NCBI GenBank assembly: GCA_030158115.1
Contig: JAOATK010000035.1
Coordinates: 98,895 to 162,894, forward strand
DNA from: Legionella sp.
GTDB lineage: Bacteria > Pseudomonadota > Gammaproteobacteria > Legionellales > Legionellaceae
Reading direction: 5' to 3'
DNA: 64,000 nt
Part shown: in pieces, positions 37,094 through 47,714 of the stretch
Position numbering within the stretch: the first letter of the stretch is position 1
Layout: every line of letters begins with the position of its first letter
The notes under the pieces: generated by a model
What the model was told of the DNA's origin: nothing
Database searches by the model: none
Seen by the model: only the letters and a program-made list of their open reading frames with translations
Program-made: the position numbers and the translations under genes

Positions 37094-38008
37094 TTAAGCG
37101 ACAGCCTCTTCTAAGACAGGTTCTTTTGCTTTAAGCACGGCCAATAGATCATTAGTCAACTCACGTAATTCACCAGCCATTAAAGTCAGGGCTGCATCAC
37201 GCTGTTGGTATTCCTCATCGAGTTGTTTAATTTCATTAAAATCATCAAGTAAGAAATCAAGGCTTTTCAGCTTTTTAAATGTGAAATCATGAGTAAGAGT
37301 AAATTGAATTCTTTCTTTCCATATTAAAGAAATTTCAGAAGCTACCATACCTTGTGATAGGAGAGTTAGAACTTCTTCAGCAGGTAACTCATAACCTTTA
37401 CAATGAATTCGTTTTTTTTCATCGTCGAGAGAGAAAAGAACACAATCTGATGCTAATTGAAAGTGCTCAGGGAGCGTTTCTGGAGAGTGAATCCATTCGG
37501 CAAAACGTAGTGCTAAATTTTCAGCAAAAGGAAGGGGATTGATGGTAATTCCAGCAACGGATTTCCTAAGTTGCGCAGTGAGCTGAGATGCTTGTGTATT
37601 GCTTGACGAATTCACTAAGAGTCTTTTGTTAGAACTATCTAAAATAGCCAATAATCTTTTTTGAACGCAAAAGGATTTAGGGAGTAATTCAAACTCAATG
37701 TCTTCAGCCATTTGAGCTTTTTCAGCTCGCTTAACACTACGACCATGTTGTGTTTCTAAATTATTGATTCGTTCAGCTAGCATTTTATTGATCACACCAC
37801 GTGGCAATAGTCGTTCTTCTTTGCCCATACATACAAGAGACGCGCCAGCAACTTCTTGAACTAGTTCGTCAGTAAAAACAGGAGTCCAGCCATAGATAAA
37901 ACGAGCATGGGAGGGACAAGGTTTTAGAATGTCCTCAGCTAAAGCCGCAGTTAAATCGCTGTTTTCTTCCAGCTCATATTGATAGATTAATACGTTGTTA
38001 AACCACAT
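37094..38008 (-). CDS. rdgC: Recombination-associated protein RdgC
   Basis: RdgC forms a DNA-encircling dimer that restrains RecA. It is 304 residues, normal length, with the MWFNNVLIYQY start, the HARFIYGWTPVF segment and the RVINKMLAER-like helix typical of the family. It lies 12 bases after kup on the same strand. Confidence 0.94.
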   Translation of the reverse strand: MWFNNVLIYQYELEENSDLTAALAEDILKPCPSHARFIYGWTPVFTDELVQEVAGASLVCMGKEERLLPRGVINKMLAERINNLETQHGRSVKRAEKAQMAEDIEFELLPKSFCVQKRLLAILDSSNKRLLVNSSSNTQASQLTAQLRKSVAGITINPLPFAENLALRFAEWIHSPETLPEHFQLASDCVLFSLDDEKKRIHCKGYELPAEEVLTLLSQGMVASEISLIWKERIQFTLTHDFTFKKLKSLDFLLDDFNEIKQLDEEYQQRDAALTLMAGELRELTNDLLAVLKAKEPVLEEAVA

Positions 38009-38020
38009 GAAAAAACACTC

Positions 38021-39907
38021 CTATAAAATATAATAAGTACCGATAGCAATAGTTCTATTGTACGGCAATTTATAAAATTCGATATTTAAATTAGCAGAAT
38101 AGTTGCGAATTAAAAAAGCAAATAAACGCTCTTGCCAGAAAAATGTTAACGATCTTTTGGTTTTCGACGCCATTATATTAGGTATTTCCACCATATAGGT
38201 CGCGCGGTCGATATTTAATTTAAACGGTAGAATATCTTTATTACTTGCTCGCTCTAGGGCTCGAGGGATAGATATAGTTTCCATAAAGCCATAATGCAGG
38301 GTTAAATTATATACTTTCTCATCAAGATAGGTTACCTCATAACGTTGGCTATAATGGACATAAGGCCTGTTATTTACTACATAATTCACTATGAGTACGT
38401 GTTCAGGGACTGAGCGGCTTAATTTTAAAAAATGCAGAAAACTACCACCACTTTTATCATAAACATCGGTAATAAAGACAGCTGTTAAGTCATTTAATTG
38501 ATTCAAGCTTTTGTATTGTAATTGTTTTAATATTTTAGAAATATCTTCCTTATTCATGTAGAAATTTTCACGTAAATATTCAAGTCCAAATCGCCAGGTG
38601 TACATAGTCGTTGCCAAAACCAAGGCTAATGTTACAGGAACCCAACCACCAGTTAAGAATTTATGGGAATTGGAACTAAGAAAAGCAATATCTATAGAAA
38701 TAAGCAGTCCAAATAGAAGGGTGGTTTTCAACTTTGACCATTTCCAAATAGAAATAGCCGTGTATGCCACCATGAAATCAATCAGTAACATATACGCATT
38801 GACTGCAATGCCATAGGCATGAGCAAGGTTATCTGATGTTTTGAAATGTAAAGTAAACATGATGGTGCCGAGAAATAGAATAAAATTAATCTGTGGAACA
38901 TAGATTTGTCCAAAATGCTCTTTAGAGGTTTGTACAATAGGTATACGTGGACATAAGCCTAATAAGACGGCTTGTTTTGTTAAAGAAAAGGTTGCGGAAA
39001 TAACAGCCTGTGAAGCAATGATTGTGGCAATCGTTGCTAGGATGATCAATGGGATATAAAACCAATCCGGTGCTATCATATAGAAAGGATTACTAATAGC
39101 TTCTGGATGTAATAATAAATTAGCACCTTGGCCAAAATAGTTTAAAAGAAGGCAAGGTAAAACCAATATAAACCAGCTTGCACGTATCGGATTTTTTCCG
39201 AAATGGCCTATATCTGCATAAAGCGCTTCTCCACCAGTGACCACAAGAAAAATGCCTCCTAACAATAAAAAACCTTTATAGCCAGTCTCATGCAATAAGG
39301 TAAGAGCATAATAAGGATTAATCGCTTTTAGAACCATTGGCGCTGCGATTATTTGAGTTAAACCAAGAATTGCAATAGTAGTGAACCAGATAACCAGCAA
39401 AGGTCCAAAAAGATAACCTATATGGGTAGTTCCCTTGGACTGCAGCATGAAAAGAAATACTAAAATAATACATGCTGTGGGTAAAATATAAGGAGTTAAT
39501 GCGGGCGAAAGGGTTCCCAACCCTTCTACAGCACTAATTACAGAGATTGAAGGGGTTAGCATGCCATCCCCTATGAGAAGTCCTGCACCGAAAATAGCAA
39601 AGATGTAGAATAGGGGGACATGGGGTGCGTTGTTATGCTTTAGTAATGCTAAAAGTGCTAAAATTCCTCCTTCACCATCATTATCAGCACGAAAAATCAT
39701 GATTAGATATTTAAAGGAAATGATAATGATTAAACACCAGAAAATAAGAGATAAGACTCCCAGTATATGGAGTGGATCAACAGACAAACCATACATGGTT
39801 ATTTTTAAAGCATACAAGGGGCTTGTGCCAATATCACCAAATACAATACCTAATGCACCTAGTGCTAGTCCATAGGAGAATTTATCTGACTTTTCCATAA
39901 AATGCAT
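38021..39907 (-). CDS. kup: Low-affinity potassium transporter
   Basis: Kup takes up K+ with protons. The 628-residue protein begins with the KUP signature GALGIVFGDIGTSPLYALK, has about 12 membrane helices to residue 435, and a cytoplasmic C-terminal domain of about 190 residues. ATG 39907 and ATG 39898 are both possible starts. L. pneumophila has several Kup copies (known), so the paralogue cannot be specified. Confidence 0.93.
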   Translation of the reverse strand: MHFMEKSDKFSYGLALGALGIVFGDIGTSPLYALKITMYGLSVDPLHILGVLSLIFWCLIIIISFKYLIMIFRADNDGEGGILALLALLKHNNAPHVPLFYIFAIFGAGLLIGDGMLTPSISVISAVEGLGTLSPALTPYILPTACIILVFLFMLQSKGTTHIGYLFGPLLVIWFTTIAILGLTQIIAAPMVLKAINPYYALTLLHETGYKGFLLLGGIFLVVTGGEALYADIGHFGKNPIRASWFILVLPCLLLNYFGQGANLLLHPEAISNPFYMIAPDWFYIPLIILATIATIIASQAVISATFSLTKQAVLLGLCPRIPIVQTSKEHFGQIYVPQINFILFLGTIMFTLHFKTSDNLAHAYGIAVNAYMLLIDFMVAYTAISIWKWSKLKTTLLFGLLISIDIAFLSSNSHKFLTGGWVPVTLALVLATTMYTWRFGLEYLRENFYMNKEDISKILKQLQYKSLNQLNDLTAVFITDVYDKSGGSFLHFLKLSRSVPEHVLIVNYVVNNRPYVHYSQRYEVTYLDEKVYNLTLHYGFMETISIPRALERASNKDILPFKLNIDRATYMVEIPNIMASKTKRSLTFFWQERLFAFLIRNYSANLNIEFYKLPYNRTIAIGTYYIL

Positions 39908-39951
39908 CGCCTTGGTTTATGATTCAAGAAGGATTGTTGGGTTAAAGCAGT

Positions 39952-40899
39952 TTACCAAAAAGCATTAATTGCTAAAACATAGGTTGTAAAATAAGTGGTG
40001 TTTTTTCCGGCAACAGGAAACCAGACACCACCAATTACCCCTAATTTTTCTGAAAAATTATATTCTATTGCAGGAATCAGCGCATATTCATAAAATTCAT
40101 CAGCAAGAAAATTTGATCCACTGTTAGTATCGTTTAAAATACCATTAAATCGAATAGCTTGCCCTTCTATAAAATAGCCTTCCATGACAGCCACCCAATT
40201 TTGAGTGAGTGTGTATTCAAAAGCAAGTCCAACAATGTCTTGATCCCCAGGATTTAGAACATCCCTCGTATTATCTGTTCCACCAAAGACATTTAAACCT
40301 CTCACCTCCACTGAGGATGAGGTGAGGCGAGATAAATTTAAACGAGATCGTAGATAATGAGAATTATAAATTTCTATTAAATGTTCAATATTGAAGGCAA
40401 ATAGAGTGCGATAGCCGCCTACTCCTGTGGCATCGGCTCCAGCAAGAGCTGGGTTTAACTGATCAAATTTACCTGTAGGGATTGTTTCTTGAAGGTAGAA
40501 ACGAATATCAGGCAACCAATGAGCTTTATTTTGCTCAACAAGCTGGAAACCAAAACCAATGGATGTATCTGCTAATCGATTATAGCTTTTACCATCCACC
40601 TGATTAAAGACGTAAGGCAGGTTAACTTGCACATCAAGCCATTCAGTATAGCCATGAGAAAAAAAGGGGCTTATAAGTACGGTTTGAAAGAGAGGGGTGC
40701 TGTTAACTTTCCCTGAGCCATTATATCGTCCAGGAGTGTTGATATCAAAGTTATAAACTTCAAGGTTCGTCTGACCCTTTTTTAAATTATGCCCTGTAGT
40801 AGTAAAGATAGGACCTGTAAACCAGGGTTCGGCATAACTCATGGGAATATATAGTGTAATACAAAGAAAAAAAAGTGAGGTTCTTAAATAATGTAGCAT
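39952..40899 (-). CDS. Predicted outer-membrane protein of unknown function
   Basis: This 315-residue precursor has a signal peptide cut near SYAEP (residue 23). Its alternating strands end in a terminal aromatic (AINAFW), as expected for outer-membrane barrels. Segments such as WLDVQVNLPYVFN, YLQETIPTGKFDQLNP and AVMEGYFIEGQ resemble the MetA-pathway/transporter-like barrel group, but I do not recognise a characterised family. It is divergent from rlmI and lies upstream of kup on the same strand. Confidence 0.7.
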   Translation of the reverse strand: MLHYLRTSLFFLCITLYIPMSYAEPWFTGPIFTTTGHNLKKGQTNLEVYNFDINTPGRYNGSGKVNSTPLFQTVLISPFFSHGYTEWLDVQVNLPYVFNQVDGKSYNRLADTSIGFGFQLVEQNKAHWLPDIRFYLQETIPTGKFDQLNPALAGADATGVGGYRTLFAFNIEHLIEIYNSHYLRSRLNLSRLTSSSVEVRGLNVFGGTDNTRDVLNPGDQDIVGLAFEYTLTQNWVAVMEGYFIEGQAIRFNGILNDTNSGSNFLADEFYEYALIPAIEYNFSEKLGVIGGVWFPVAGKNTTYFTTYVLAINAFW

Positions 40900-41037
40900 T
40901 ATATCCCTATCTGAATTTTATTTCTGAACATTTTTAGGTTAAAGTGTGCTCTGAAAATACTTTTTCGAATTGTATGTATTGCAGGACCTTCATTCTTTGT
41001 GTAGATTAGCCGATTTTTGTCTTTTGGGAAATAGAAA
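40900..41037. other. Divergent intergenic gap
   Basis: 138 AT-rich bases between the outer-membrane protein gene and rlmI. They likely hold both promoters, but I see no clear consensus element and no ribosome site stronger than GGGAAA before rlmI. Confidence 0.4.
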
Positions 41038-42210
41038 ATGAATGCAAAAATTACTTTACTCGCAGCAAAACAAAACACCATATTACGCGGCCATCCCTGG
41101 ATTTTCCCTAAAGCAATTGCGCGCACTTCTGGAAAATTGATAACAGGTAATCTAGTTGATATTCATAATGCGGATGATGCGCTTATAGGGGTAGGTGTTT
41201 ATAATGAGCATTCGTTATATCGAGTACGAGTCTTAGCACTCACTCATGAGCAGATAGATAAAAGTAGTTTTTATTCGCTTATTACGCATCGTTTAAAACA
41301 AGCAAATCAGGTGCGGCTGTGTTTGAATTTGCCAAATGAACAAACTACGGCATATCGTTTTTTTAATAGTGAAGCAGATGGACTATCAGGATTAACTATC
41401 GATAGGTTCAATCAGGTATGCGCTGTGGCAAGCTCAGCCTACTGGGTTGAATTAAATAAAGAAGTGATCATGCAAGCACTCCATGAATTATTTCCTGCAG
41501 ATCAAATCATCTGGCTACCTCAAAGCAAACCTTTAGGACAGGATGGTTGGAAGCAAATTAACTTGCAAGAACTTCATCAAAATACGCAAGTTCTTGAAGG
41601 AGGGGTAATTTATCAAGTTGAGTTTGCTCACGCACAAAAAACAGGGCTCTTTATTGATCAGCGAGAAAATCATCAGCGAATTGCCCATTTATCTAAAGGA
41701 AAAAAGATCTTAGATCTTTATAGCTATACCGGTGGGTTTGCATTGCATGCGGCAAAAGCTGGTGCACTGCAGGTGACAGCCGTAGATAGTTCAGACCATG
41801 CTATTGCACAAGCAAAAAGAAACGCAGAATTAAATCATTTGACTAATATCGAGTTTATTGAAGCGGATGCCCGAGATTATTTAGCAAAAGCTGGGGAGTA
41901 CGACATTGTTGTTTTAGATCCACCAAAGTTAGCACCTTCACAACAGCATATACAGCGTGCTAAAAATTATTATCGTTTTTTACATCGAGAAGTATTCAAG
42001 CATATGAAACCGGGTTCATTATTAATGACATGTAATTGCTCTTCGGCTTTAACCTCGCAAGAATTCTCTTCTTTAGTTAGCGCTCAAGCTGGAGCGATAG
42101 GAAAGCAGGCACGTGTTTTAGGTATCTATGGTCCAGCAAGTTGTCATCCTACCTTAGCTTCTTTTCCTGAGGGAAATTATTTGACTGCGGTTTTATTAGC
42201 GGTAGTTTAG
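41038..42210 (+). CDS. rlmI: 23S rRNA (cytosine-5-)-methyltransferase, RlmI type
   Basis: RlmI methylates C1962 of 23S rRNA. The 390-residue protein has an N-terminal PUA domain (about 1-75, RGHPWIFPKAI), a middle RlmI EEHEED-like domain and a C-terminal Rossmann methyltransferase (ILDLYSYTGGFALHAAKAGA). The catalytic motifs are VLDPPKLAPS and MTCNCSS. It stands alone. Confidence 0.92.
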   Translation: MNAKITLLAAKQNTILRGHPWIFPKAIARTSGKLITGNLVDIHNADDALIGVGVYNEHSLYRVRVLALTHEQIDKSSFYSLITHRLKQANQVRLCLNLPNEQTTAYRFFNSEADGLSGLTIDRFNQVCAVASSAYWVELNKEVIMQALHELFPADQIIWLPQSKPLGQDGWKQINLQELHQNTQVLEGGVIYQVEFAHAQKTGLFIDQRENHQRIAHLSKGKKILDLYSYTGGFALHAAKAGALQVTAVDSSDHAIAQAKRNAELNHLTNIEFIEADARDYLAKAGEYDIVVLDPPKLAPSQQHIQRAKNYYRFLHREVFKHMKPGSLLMTCNCSSALTSQEFSSLVSAQAGAIGKQARVLGIYGPASCHPTLASFPEGNYLTAVLLAVV

Positions 42211-42225
42211 GATAGGTGTCAAGTC

Positions 42226-42290
42226 AAGCAGCTTAAATTCGATTGGTAGGGTGAGCTGCTTTGCTTGATGGCTATGGCAGTATGCCATAG
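42226..42290. repeat. Two hairpins at the rlmI/pyrE convergence
   Basis: AAGCAGCT (42226-42233) pairs with AGCTGCTT (42254-42261), and CTATGGC pairs with GCCATAG around AGTAT (about 42272-42290). The second hairpin includes the pyrE stop codon. Without T runs they are not standard terminators, but they lie exactly where two convergent genes end. Confidence 0.5.
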
Positions 42291-42910
42291 CTTGCTTGGT
42301 AGGTTTCTAGCTTTTTTACTTGCTCTTCATCGCCATGAGCTTTCAAATAATCAATTAAATCAAATAAATTGATAATGCTATAAACATCAATTCCTTGAGC
42401 TTTAATTTCAGCTAAAGTGGATATATTGGTTAAGCCCCGTTCACATCGGTCTAATGCGATAATCACGCCTGTTAAATTACCACCGTTTTCTTTAATTAAT
42501 TCTTGCGCTTCTCTAAAGGCAGTACCTGCAGTAATCACATCATCAATAATAAGGGTCTTTCCAGTTAATGGAGCACCAATCAACTGGCCTCCTTCACCAT
42601 GATCTTTAATTTCTTTGCGATTAAATGTCACGGTTGTATTTTGACCTAACTCTGATAAAGCAACCGCTGTAGTAGTAGCAAGTGGCAATCCTTTGTATGC
42701 AGGACCAAATAGATGGTCAAATTGAACCTGATTTTCTATGAGTGTTTGTGCATAAAATTGACCTAACTGGCGCAATGCATCTCCTTGATAAAATAATCCA
42801 GCATTAAAAAAATACGGGCTTATTCGTCCTGACTTTAAAGTAAACTCCCCAAATTTTAATACTTGGCAGTCAAGCGCTAATTTTATAAAAGATGATTTTG
42901 TATGATTCAT
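42272..42910 (-). CDS. pyrE: Orotate phosphoribosyltransferase
   Basis: PyrE makes OMP from orotate and PRPP. The 212-residue protein shows the [14 protein letters not shown] start, [10 protein letters not shown] and the PRPP-binding loop [16 protein letters not shown]. The downstream pathway enzyme PyrF is encoded at 12821-13534. Confidence 0.96.
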   Translation of the reverse strand: MNHTKSSFIKLALDCQVLKFGEFTLKSGRISPYFFNAGLFYQGDALRQLGQFYAQTLIENQVQFDHLFGPAYKGLPLATTTAVALSELGQNTTVTFNRKEIKDHGEGGQLIGAPLTGKTLIIDDVITAGTAFREAQELIKENGGNLTGVIIALDRCERGLTNISTLAEIKAQGIDVYSIINLFDLIDYLKAHGDEEQVKKLETYQASYGILP

Positions 42911-42966
42911 AGTGTATTTCCATTACCAAAAAAAAATTTAATTATGTCAAATGATGAAAAAAATCC

Positions 42967-42994
42967 TTAACAATCAATAAAAAACTGATATGCT
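42967..42994 (+). promoter_or_regulatory. Cold-shock gene promoter with long leader
   Basis: TTAACA (42967-42972) and TATGCT (42989-42994) are 16 bases apart. The implied leader is about 150 bases, the size expected for temperature-responsive csp leaders, and it carries the reading frame without an early ribosome site. Confidence 0.45.
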
Positions 42995-43152
42995 AATCTG
43001 ACTGAACGTAATTTTTCGTACAGAGAGAAATGCTTATTATAGCGCAATTGCTTTATTTGTGAGTGAATTTTTTTCCATGAATGAGCTTTGTGACAATAAG
43101 CATCTATAACCAGTTAAAAAGTAAAAAGTTGATAGGACAAAGGGGATATTTA

Positions 43153-43368
43153 ATGTCACAAAGAGAAAATGGCCATGTAAAATGGTTTAATGAAAAAAAA
43201 GGATTTGGATTTATTATTAATCAGCAAGGCGATGATATTTTTGTGCATTACAAAGACATACAAGGTGATGGATTTAAGACATTGCATGAGAATGATCCTG
43301 TGACTTTTGTGCTTGATAAAGGACCTAAAGGATTAAAAGCACAAGATGTTGCCGTTGCTTCTGAGTAG
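43153..43368 (+). CDS. Cold-shock domain protein (CspA family)
   Basis: This 71-residue single cold-shock domain binds single-stranded RNA and DNA. RNP1 is KGFGFI and RNP2 DIFVHY; the N-terminal GHVKWFNEKK is canonical. An AGGGG site lies 7 bases before ATG 43153. An upstream in-frame ATG at 43081 would add 24 residues of leader sequence and is rejected. Which Csp paralogue it is cannot be told. Confidence 0.95.
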   Translation: MSQRENGHVKWFNEKKGFGFIINQQGDDIFVHYKDIQGDGFKTLHENDPVTFVLDKGPKGLKAQDVAVASE

Positions 43369-43388
43369 CATGCAATTCTTCTGTCGTA

Positions 43389-43417
43389 GCCCGGATTATG
43401 ATGTGAGCCATCTGGGC
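43389..43417. repeat. Short imperfect inverted repeat
   Basis: GCCCGGAT (43389-43396) and ATCTGGGC (43410-43417) pair with one G-T wobble. The leading GTAGCCCGGATTA matches the arm words of the larger repeat elements, so this looks like a worn fragment between the convergent csp and hemF genes. Confidence 0.5.
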
Positions 43418-43424
43418 CGCGACT

Positions 43425-44363
<939 letters not shown>

Positions 44364-44469
44364 TCAAATTTATATTAGATAGGGATTAATATCCGGGCTA
44401 TTTTCTCATTTATTGAGACTTGGTACAATGGATTTTTAGGGAATATACCAGGTCAATAAGGAGCAATAA

Positions 44470-45084
44470 ATGGTGGCAAATTCAATTAATGGAGCTATAA
44501 CTTCAAATTCTGCTACTAAAAGCTTAGGACAGCAAGATTTTTTACGCCTAATGGTGGCACAAATTCAGCACCAGGATCCAACCTCATTTCAAGTAAACAA
44601 TGAGGGTGTGAATCAAATGCAAGAATCGATGCAACAGATGGCTAATTCGTTGCAATCAAATCAGGCATTACAGGCTTCGGCTTTAGTAGGACGAAAAGTC
44701 ATGATCCCTAATGATCAGCTTACATTAGATAATGCAGGTGATCCTCAAATATCAATTGATATTCCTTCAGATCCTAGCATTTTGTTTGCATCAATTTATA
44801 GCGAATCAGGCAAGCTTCTAAAAAGGATTTCTTTAGCCCACGCGAAGCCCGGATTATTTCATTTTTCTTGGGATGGTACTAATGAGGATTGTAAACGTTT
44901 GGCAGATGGCACCTACAAACTGGAAGTAAGAGGAGTTTTTGGTGGAGAGGAATCAACACTTAAAACGATGACCTTTGCCAATGTAGATAGTGTGAGCTTT
45001 AGACCCAACGAAGAAGGTTTAACGCTAAATGTAGCAGGTATTGGTCCGGTAGCGTTCAACCAGGTAAGACAAATCACTGTATAA
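44470..45084 (+). CDS. flgD: Flagellar hook capping protein FlgD, isolated copy
   Basis: FlgD caps the growing flagellar hook. This 204-residue protein has the N-terminal motif LGQQDFLRLMVAQIQHQDPT, a C-terminal FlgD Ig/tudor part with FSWDGTNEDCKRLADGTYKLEV, and the closing VDSVSFRPNEEGLTLNVAG segment. The usual central QLAQFSxVEG motif is replaced by a Gln/Met/Ser-rich helix (NQMQESMQQMANSLQSNQAL). No other flagellar gene is near: hemF precedes and lolC follows. An AGGAG site precedes the ATG. It may be the only copy or a second, specialised one. Confidence 0.88.
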   Translation: MVANSINGAITSNSATKSLGQQDFLRLMVAQIQHQDPTSFQVNNEGVNQMQESMQQMANSLQSNQALQASALVGRKVMIPNDQLTLDNAGDPQISIDIPSDPSILFASIYSESGKLLKRISLAHAKPGLFHFSWDGTNEDCKRLADGTYKLEVRGVFGGEESTLKTMTFANVDSVSFRPNEEGLTLNVAGIGPVAFNQVRQITV

Positions 45085-45233
45085 ATGCATCCTTTAAAAA
45101 ATACGTTTCAGTTGAACAAAGTTTTAATAATTATGCGTCTTTGATTAAAGGTACAGGACGTTATCAATCTATCATGGTAATGAATTAAATCATGCATTGC
45201 GGCGATGTGGTTTGTAACAAAATTTAAGTAGGG

Positions 45234-45260
45234 CTAGGTATATCTCTTCCTAGTTTTTTT
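45234..45260 (+). terminator. Possible terminator before lolC
   Basis: CTAGG/CCTAG arms (45234-45238, 45249-45253) with a 10-base loop are followed by seven T. It lies 150 bases after flgD and could end its transcript. The stem is short. Confidence 0.45.
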
Positions 45261-45296
45261 CTCTACAATAAGTTTTTAACCCAAATTAAAGCAATT

Positions 45297-46541
45297 ATGT
45301 ATAAACCATTGGCCTTGTTTATTGGCTTACGCTATACGCGTTCAAGAAAGAAAAATCAATTTGTTTCATTTATCTCTTTAAGTTCTATGCTGGGCATCGG
45401 CGTAGGCGTCATGGTTCTTATTACGGTTTTATCCGTAATGAATGGTTTTGATGAGCAAATTCATAATCGTTTTTTTGGTATGGCTCCAGAAATTACAGTG
45501 AGTGGCCCCAATGATCGATTAAGCGACTGGACTTATCTGGCTAAAAAAATTCAAACTATTCCTGAAATTAAAGCACTTGCACCTTATGTCGGTGGACAGG
45601 GTTTATTAGTCCATGAAGGGCAAGTTCTGCCTATTGTTTTAACTGGAGTTTTGCCTGAAAAAGAAGAGCAAATAACCCACCTAAAAGATAAATTGATTGG
45701 CGGTAATATTGCTAATTTAAATCATTTTGGCATTGTTTTGGGCAAGAGTCTTGCAGATAGCTTGGGTGTTATGATGGGTGATAAAGTGACCATTATGATA
45801 CCACAAGCTACGGTAACTCCAGCAGGTATGGTTCCACGTTTTAAACGGTTTACTGTGGTGGGTGTATTTACTGCAGGGACTGGGTTTAATTTTGATACAA
45901 AACTTGCCTTTATTAATATTACAGATGCGCAAAAATTATTACAATTAGGTGATGATGTAACCGGCATCAAAATGAAAATAAATAATGTCTATCAGGCACC
46001 AGAAATCTCTGATCGTTTAGCTGATTTATTGGGTGAAGAATATCAGGTAGGTAATTGGACCCAACAATATGGGGCATTTTTCCAGGCAGTTAAAATGGAA
46101 AAAACCATGATGTTTATGATCCTTTTGCTGATTATTGCTGTAGCCGCTTTTAATTTAGTCTCTTCTTTGGTAATGGTGGTTAATGACAAGCAAGCAGAAA
46201 TCGCTATTTTAAGAACTATCGGTGCGAAACCCTCTACCATTTTAGCCACATTTATTGTTCAAGGCATGATGGTTGGAATTGCAGGCACAGTCATAGGTTT
46301 GATTGGTGGAATAGTGTTGGCAAAAAATGCAACGACCATTGTGAATTGTTTGCAAAGTTGGCTTCATGTGAAAGTGCTCTCTTCCAGTATTTATTTTGTC
46401 GATTATTTGCCCTCTAAAATTATGTTTGATGATCTATGGAAAGTGTGTGTTATGGCCTTGTTAATGAGTTTCATTGCAACCATTTATCCTGCTTGGCGGG
46501 CTTCAAAAACGGTCATCGCGGAGGCTTTGCATTATGAGTGA
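45297..46541 (+). CDS. lolC: Lipoprotein-releasing system permease LolC/LolE
   Basis: This inner-membrane subunit of the Lol ABC transporter extracts outer-membrane lipoproteins. The 414-residue protein has one N-terminal helix (about 25-50), a large periplasmic domain (to about 265) and three C-terminal helices, the FtsX/MacB fold. [27 protein letters not shown] is typical (read in parts). Only one permease gene precedes lolD, so it may be a LolF-type homodimer. That is inference. Confidence 0.93.
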   Translation: MYKPLALFIGLRYTRSRKKNQFVSFISLSSMLGIGVGVMVLITVLSVMNGFDEQIHNRFFGMAPEITVSGPNDRLSDWTYLAKKIQTIPEIKALAPYVGGQGLLVHEGQVLPIVLTGVLPEKEEQITHLKDKLIGGNIANLNHFGIVLGKSLADSLGVMMGDKVTIMIPQATVTPAGMVPRFKRFTVVGVFTAGTGFNFDTKLAFINITDAQKLLQLGDDVTGIKMKINNVYQAPEISDRLADLLGEEYQVGNWTQQYGAFFQAVKMEKTMMFMILLLIIAVAAFNLVSSLVMVVNDKQAEIAILRTIGAKPSTILATFIVQGMMVGIAGTVIGLIGGIVLAKNATTIVNCLQSWLHVKVLSSSIYFVDYLPSKIMFDDLWKVCVMALLMSFIATIYPAWRASKTVIAEALHYE

Positions 46542-47217
46542 TGTTATTCTTAGTTGTAATAAATTATCTAAATTTTACAATGATGGGGCTTCTAAAATCA
46601 CTGTCTTAAATGGCATTGATCTCTCAATTGCTAAAGGTGAGCGCTTAGCTATTATTGGTCCTTCAGGGTCAGGTAAAAGTACTTTATTGCATTTGCTTGG
46701 GGGTTTAGATAAACCGACCAGCGGAGAGGTCTGCATTAAAAATGTGAATTGGCAAAAAATAGGAGAAAAGCAGCGTTGTCAGTTGCGCAATCAAGGCTTG
46801 GGATTTATTTATCAATTCCATCATTTATTACCAGAGTTTACAGCACTGGAAAATGTTAGCATGCCATTATTATTAGCAGATGCATCTGCTAAAGAGGCAG
46901 AGATTGAAGCTAGCAAGATGCTAAATGATGTGGGACTTAAGGCAAGAGTCGATCATAAGCCTGCACAACTCTCAGGAGGAGAGCGTCAACGAGTAGCCAT
47001 AGCCCGTGCACTAGTTCATCAACCTTATTGTGTTTTAGCGGATGAACCAACAGGAAATTTGGATCAAGCAACTGCAGCTAAGGTGTTTGATTTAATGTTA
47101 GATTTAAATAAAAAATTCAATACAGCCTTAGTGATCGTGACCCATGACCAACAACTTGCGAAGCGTATGGATAGAGTGCTCACTTTGGGAGAGGGAGTTT
47201 TATCAGAAGGTTTTTAA
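46534..47217 (+). CDS. lolD: Lipoprotein-releasing system ATP-binding protein LolD
   Basis: LolD energises lipoprotein release. From ATG 46534 the protein is 227 residues: Walker [11 protein letters not shown]-loop, signature [15 protein letters not shown], Walker [13 protein letters not shown] and the H-loop VTHDQ. It overlaps the lolC stop by 8 bases. An upstream in-frame start at 46474 lies deep in lolC and is rejected. Confidence 0.96.
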   Translation: MSDVILSCNKLSKFYNDGASKITVLNGIDLSIAKGERLAIIGPSGSGKSTLLHLLGGLDKPTSGEVCIKNVNWQKIGEKQRCQLRNQGLGFIYQFHHLLPEFTALENVSMPLLLADASAKEAEIEASKMLNDVGLKARVDHKPAQLSGGERQRVAIARALVHQPYCVLADEPTGNLDQATAAKVFDLMLDLNKKFNTALVIVTHDQQLAKRMDRVLTLGEGVLSEGF

Positions 47218-47239
47218 TTCAAAAGCAAAGGGGCGTGAG

Positions 47240-47656
47240 TTGGCCAAGTTAAAACTAGTTATTAAAACGGACGCGGCAGTTCTTATGATAGGGCAGGATA
47301 TCTATTCTTTACGCGCTTCCTCAAAAACAGATGCAGATGATGCAGATGATGTGTATGTTAATAACGATTCTAACTGTTCAGATGATGAATCTATAAATGA
47401 TAGTTTTCAGCCGATGGACTGTTCAGATGATGGGGTTGCCAGTCCTGATGTCACGGACATGGACTGTTCAGAAGATGTGGTTTTGAGTGATGATTCTGAG
47501 TCTAGTGATAATTCAGAGGATGAGATCCTGAGTGACAGTTCCGAGGAGTCATGTAATGACCTGAGGTTTTTTGCTGTAAAGAAGACTTATTCAAAAATTA
47601 ATGACCAGGATTTTGCGCCACGAAAGTCAGGCTACGGTACACTGCCATTAATTTAA
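47240..47656 (+). CDS. Small, very acidic Ser/Asp-rich protein
   Basis: I know no family for this protein. I choose TTG 47240 because an AGGGG site lies 6 bases upstream, giving 138 residues. The frame itself is open from 47144, inside lolD. After a short basic start (LAKLKLVIKTD) the region from about residue 30 to 110 is almost all Asp, Ser, Glu, Asn and Val, with repeated MDCSDD / MDCSED / LSDDSES / SDSSEES words and no membrane segment. The tail (FFAVKKTYSKINDQDFAPRK) is basic. A strong hairpin follows the stop. It may be an effector or a disordered regulatory protein. An alternative start is ATG 47285. Confidence 0.6.
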   Translation: MAKLKLVIKTDAAVLMIGQDIYSLRASSKTDADDADDVYVNNDSNCSDDESINDSFQPMDCSDDGVASPDVTDMDCSEDVVLSDDSESSDNSEDEILSDSSEESCNDLRFFAVKKTYSKINDQDFAPRKSGYGTLPLI

Positions 47657-47691
47657 CATCACATCTACCTCTGCGGGAGGTAGATGTGATG
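47657..47691. terminator. Hairpin with perfect 15-bp arms between convergent genes
   Basis: Arms 47657-47671 and 47677-47691 are exact inverses around the loop TGCGG. On the plus strand a T-rich stretch (GTTCTTTCTTT) follows, so it can end the lolCD-acidic gene transcript. It also lies just beyond the asnS stop on the opposite strand. Confidence 0.75.
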
Positions 47692-47714
47692 ATAGTTCTT
47701 TCTTTAGCAAAAAA

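Noticed and set aside
43081..43152. Extended cold-shock protein start
   Set aside because: The added residues match no Csp, and the AGGGG site marks ATG 43153.
47144..47239. Longer N-terminus for the acidic protein, starting inside lolD
   Set aside because: It would overlap the conserved end of lolD and has no ribosome site. TTG 47240 has a good one.
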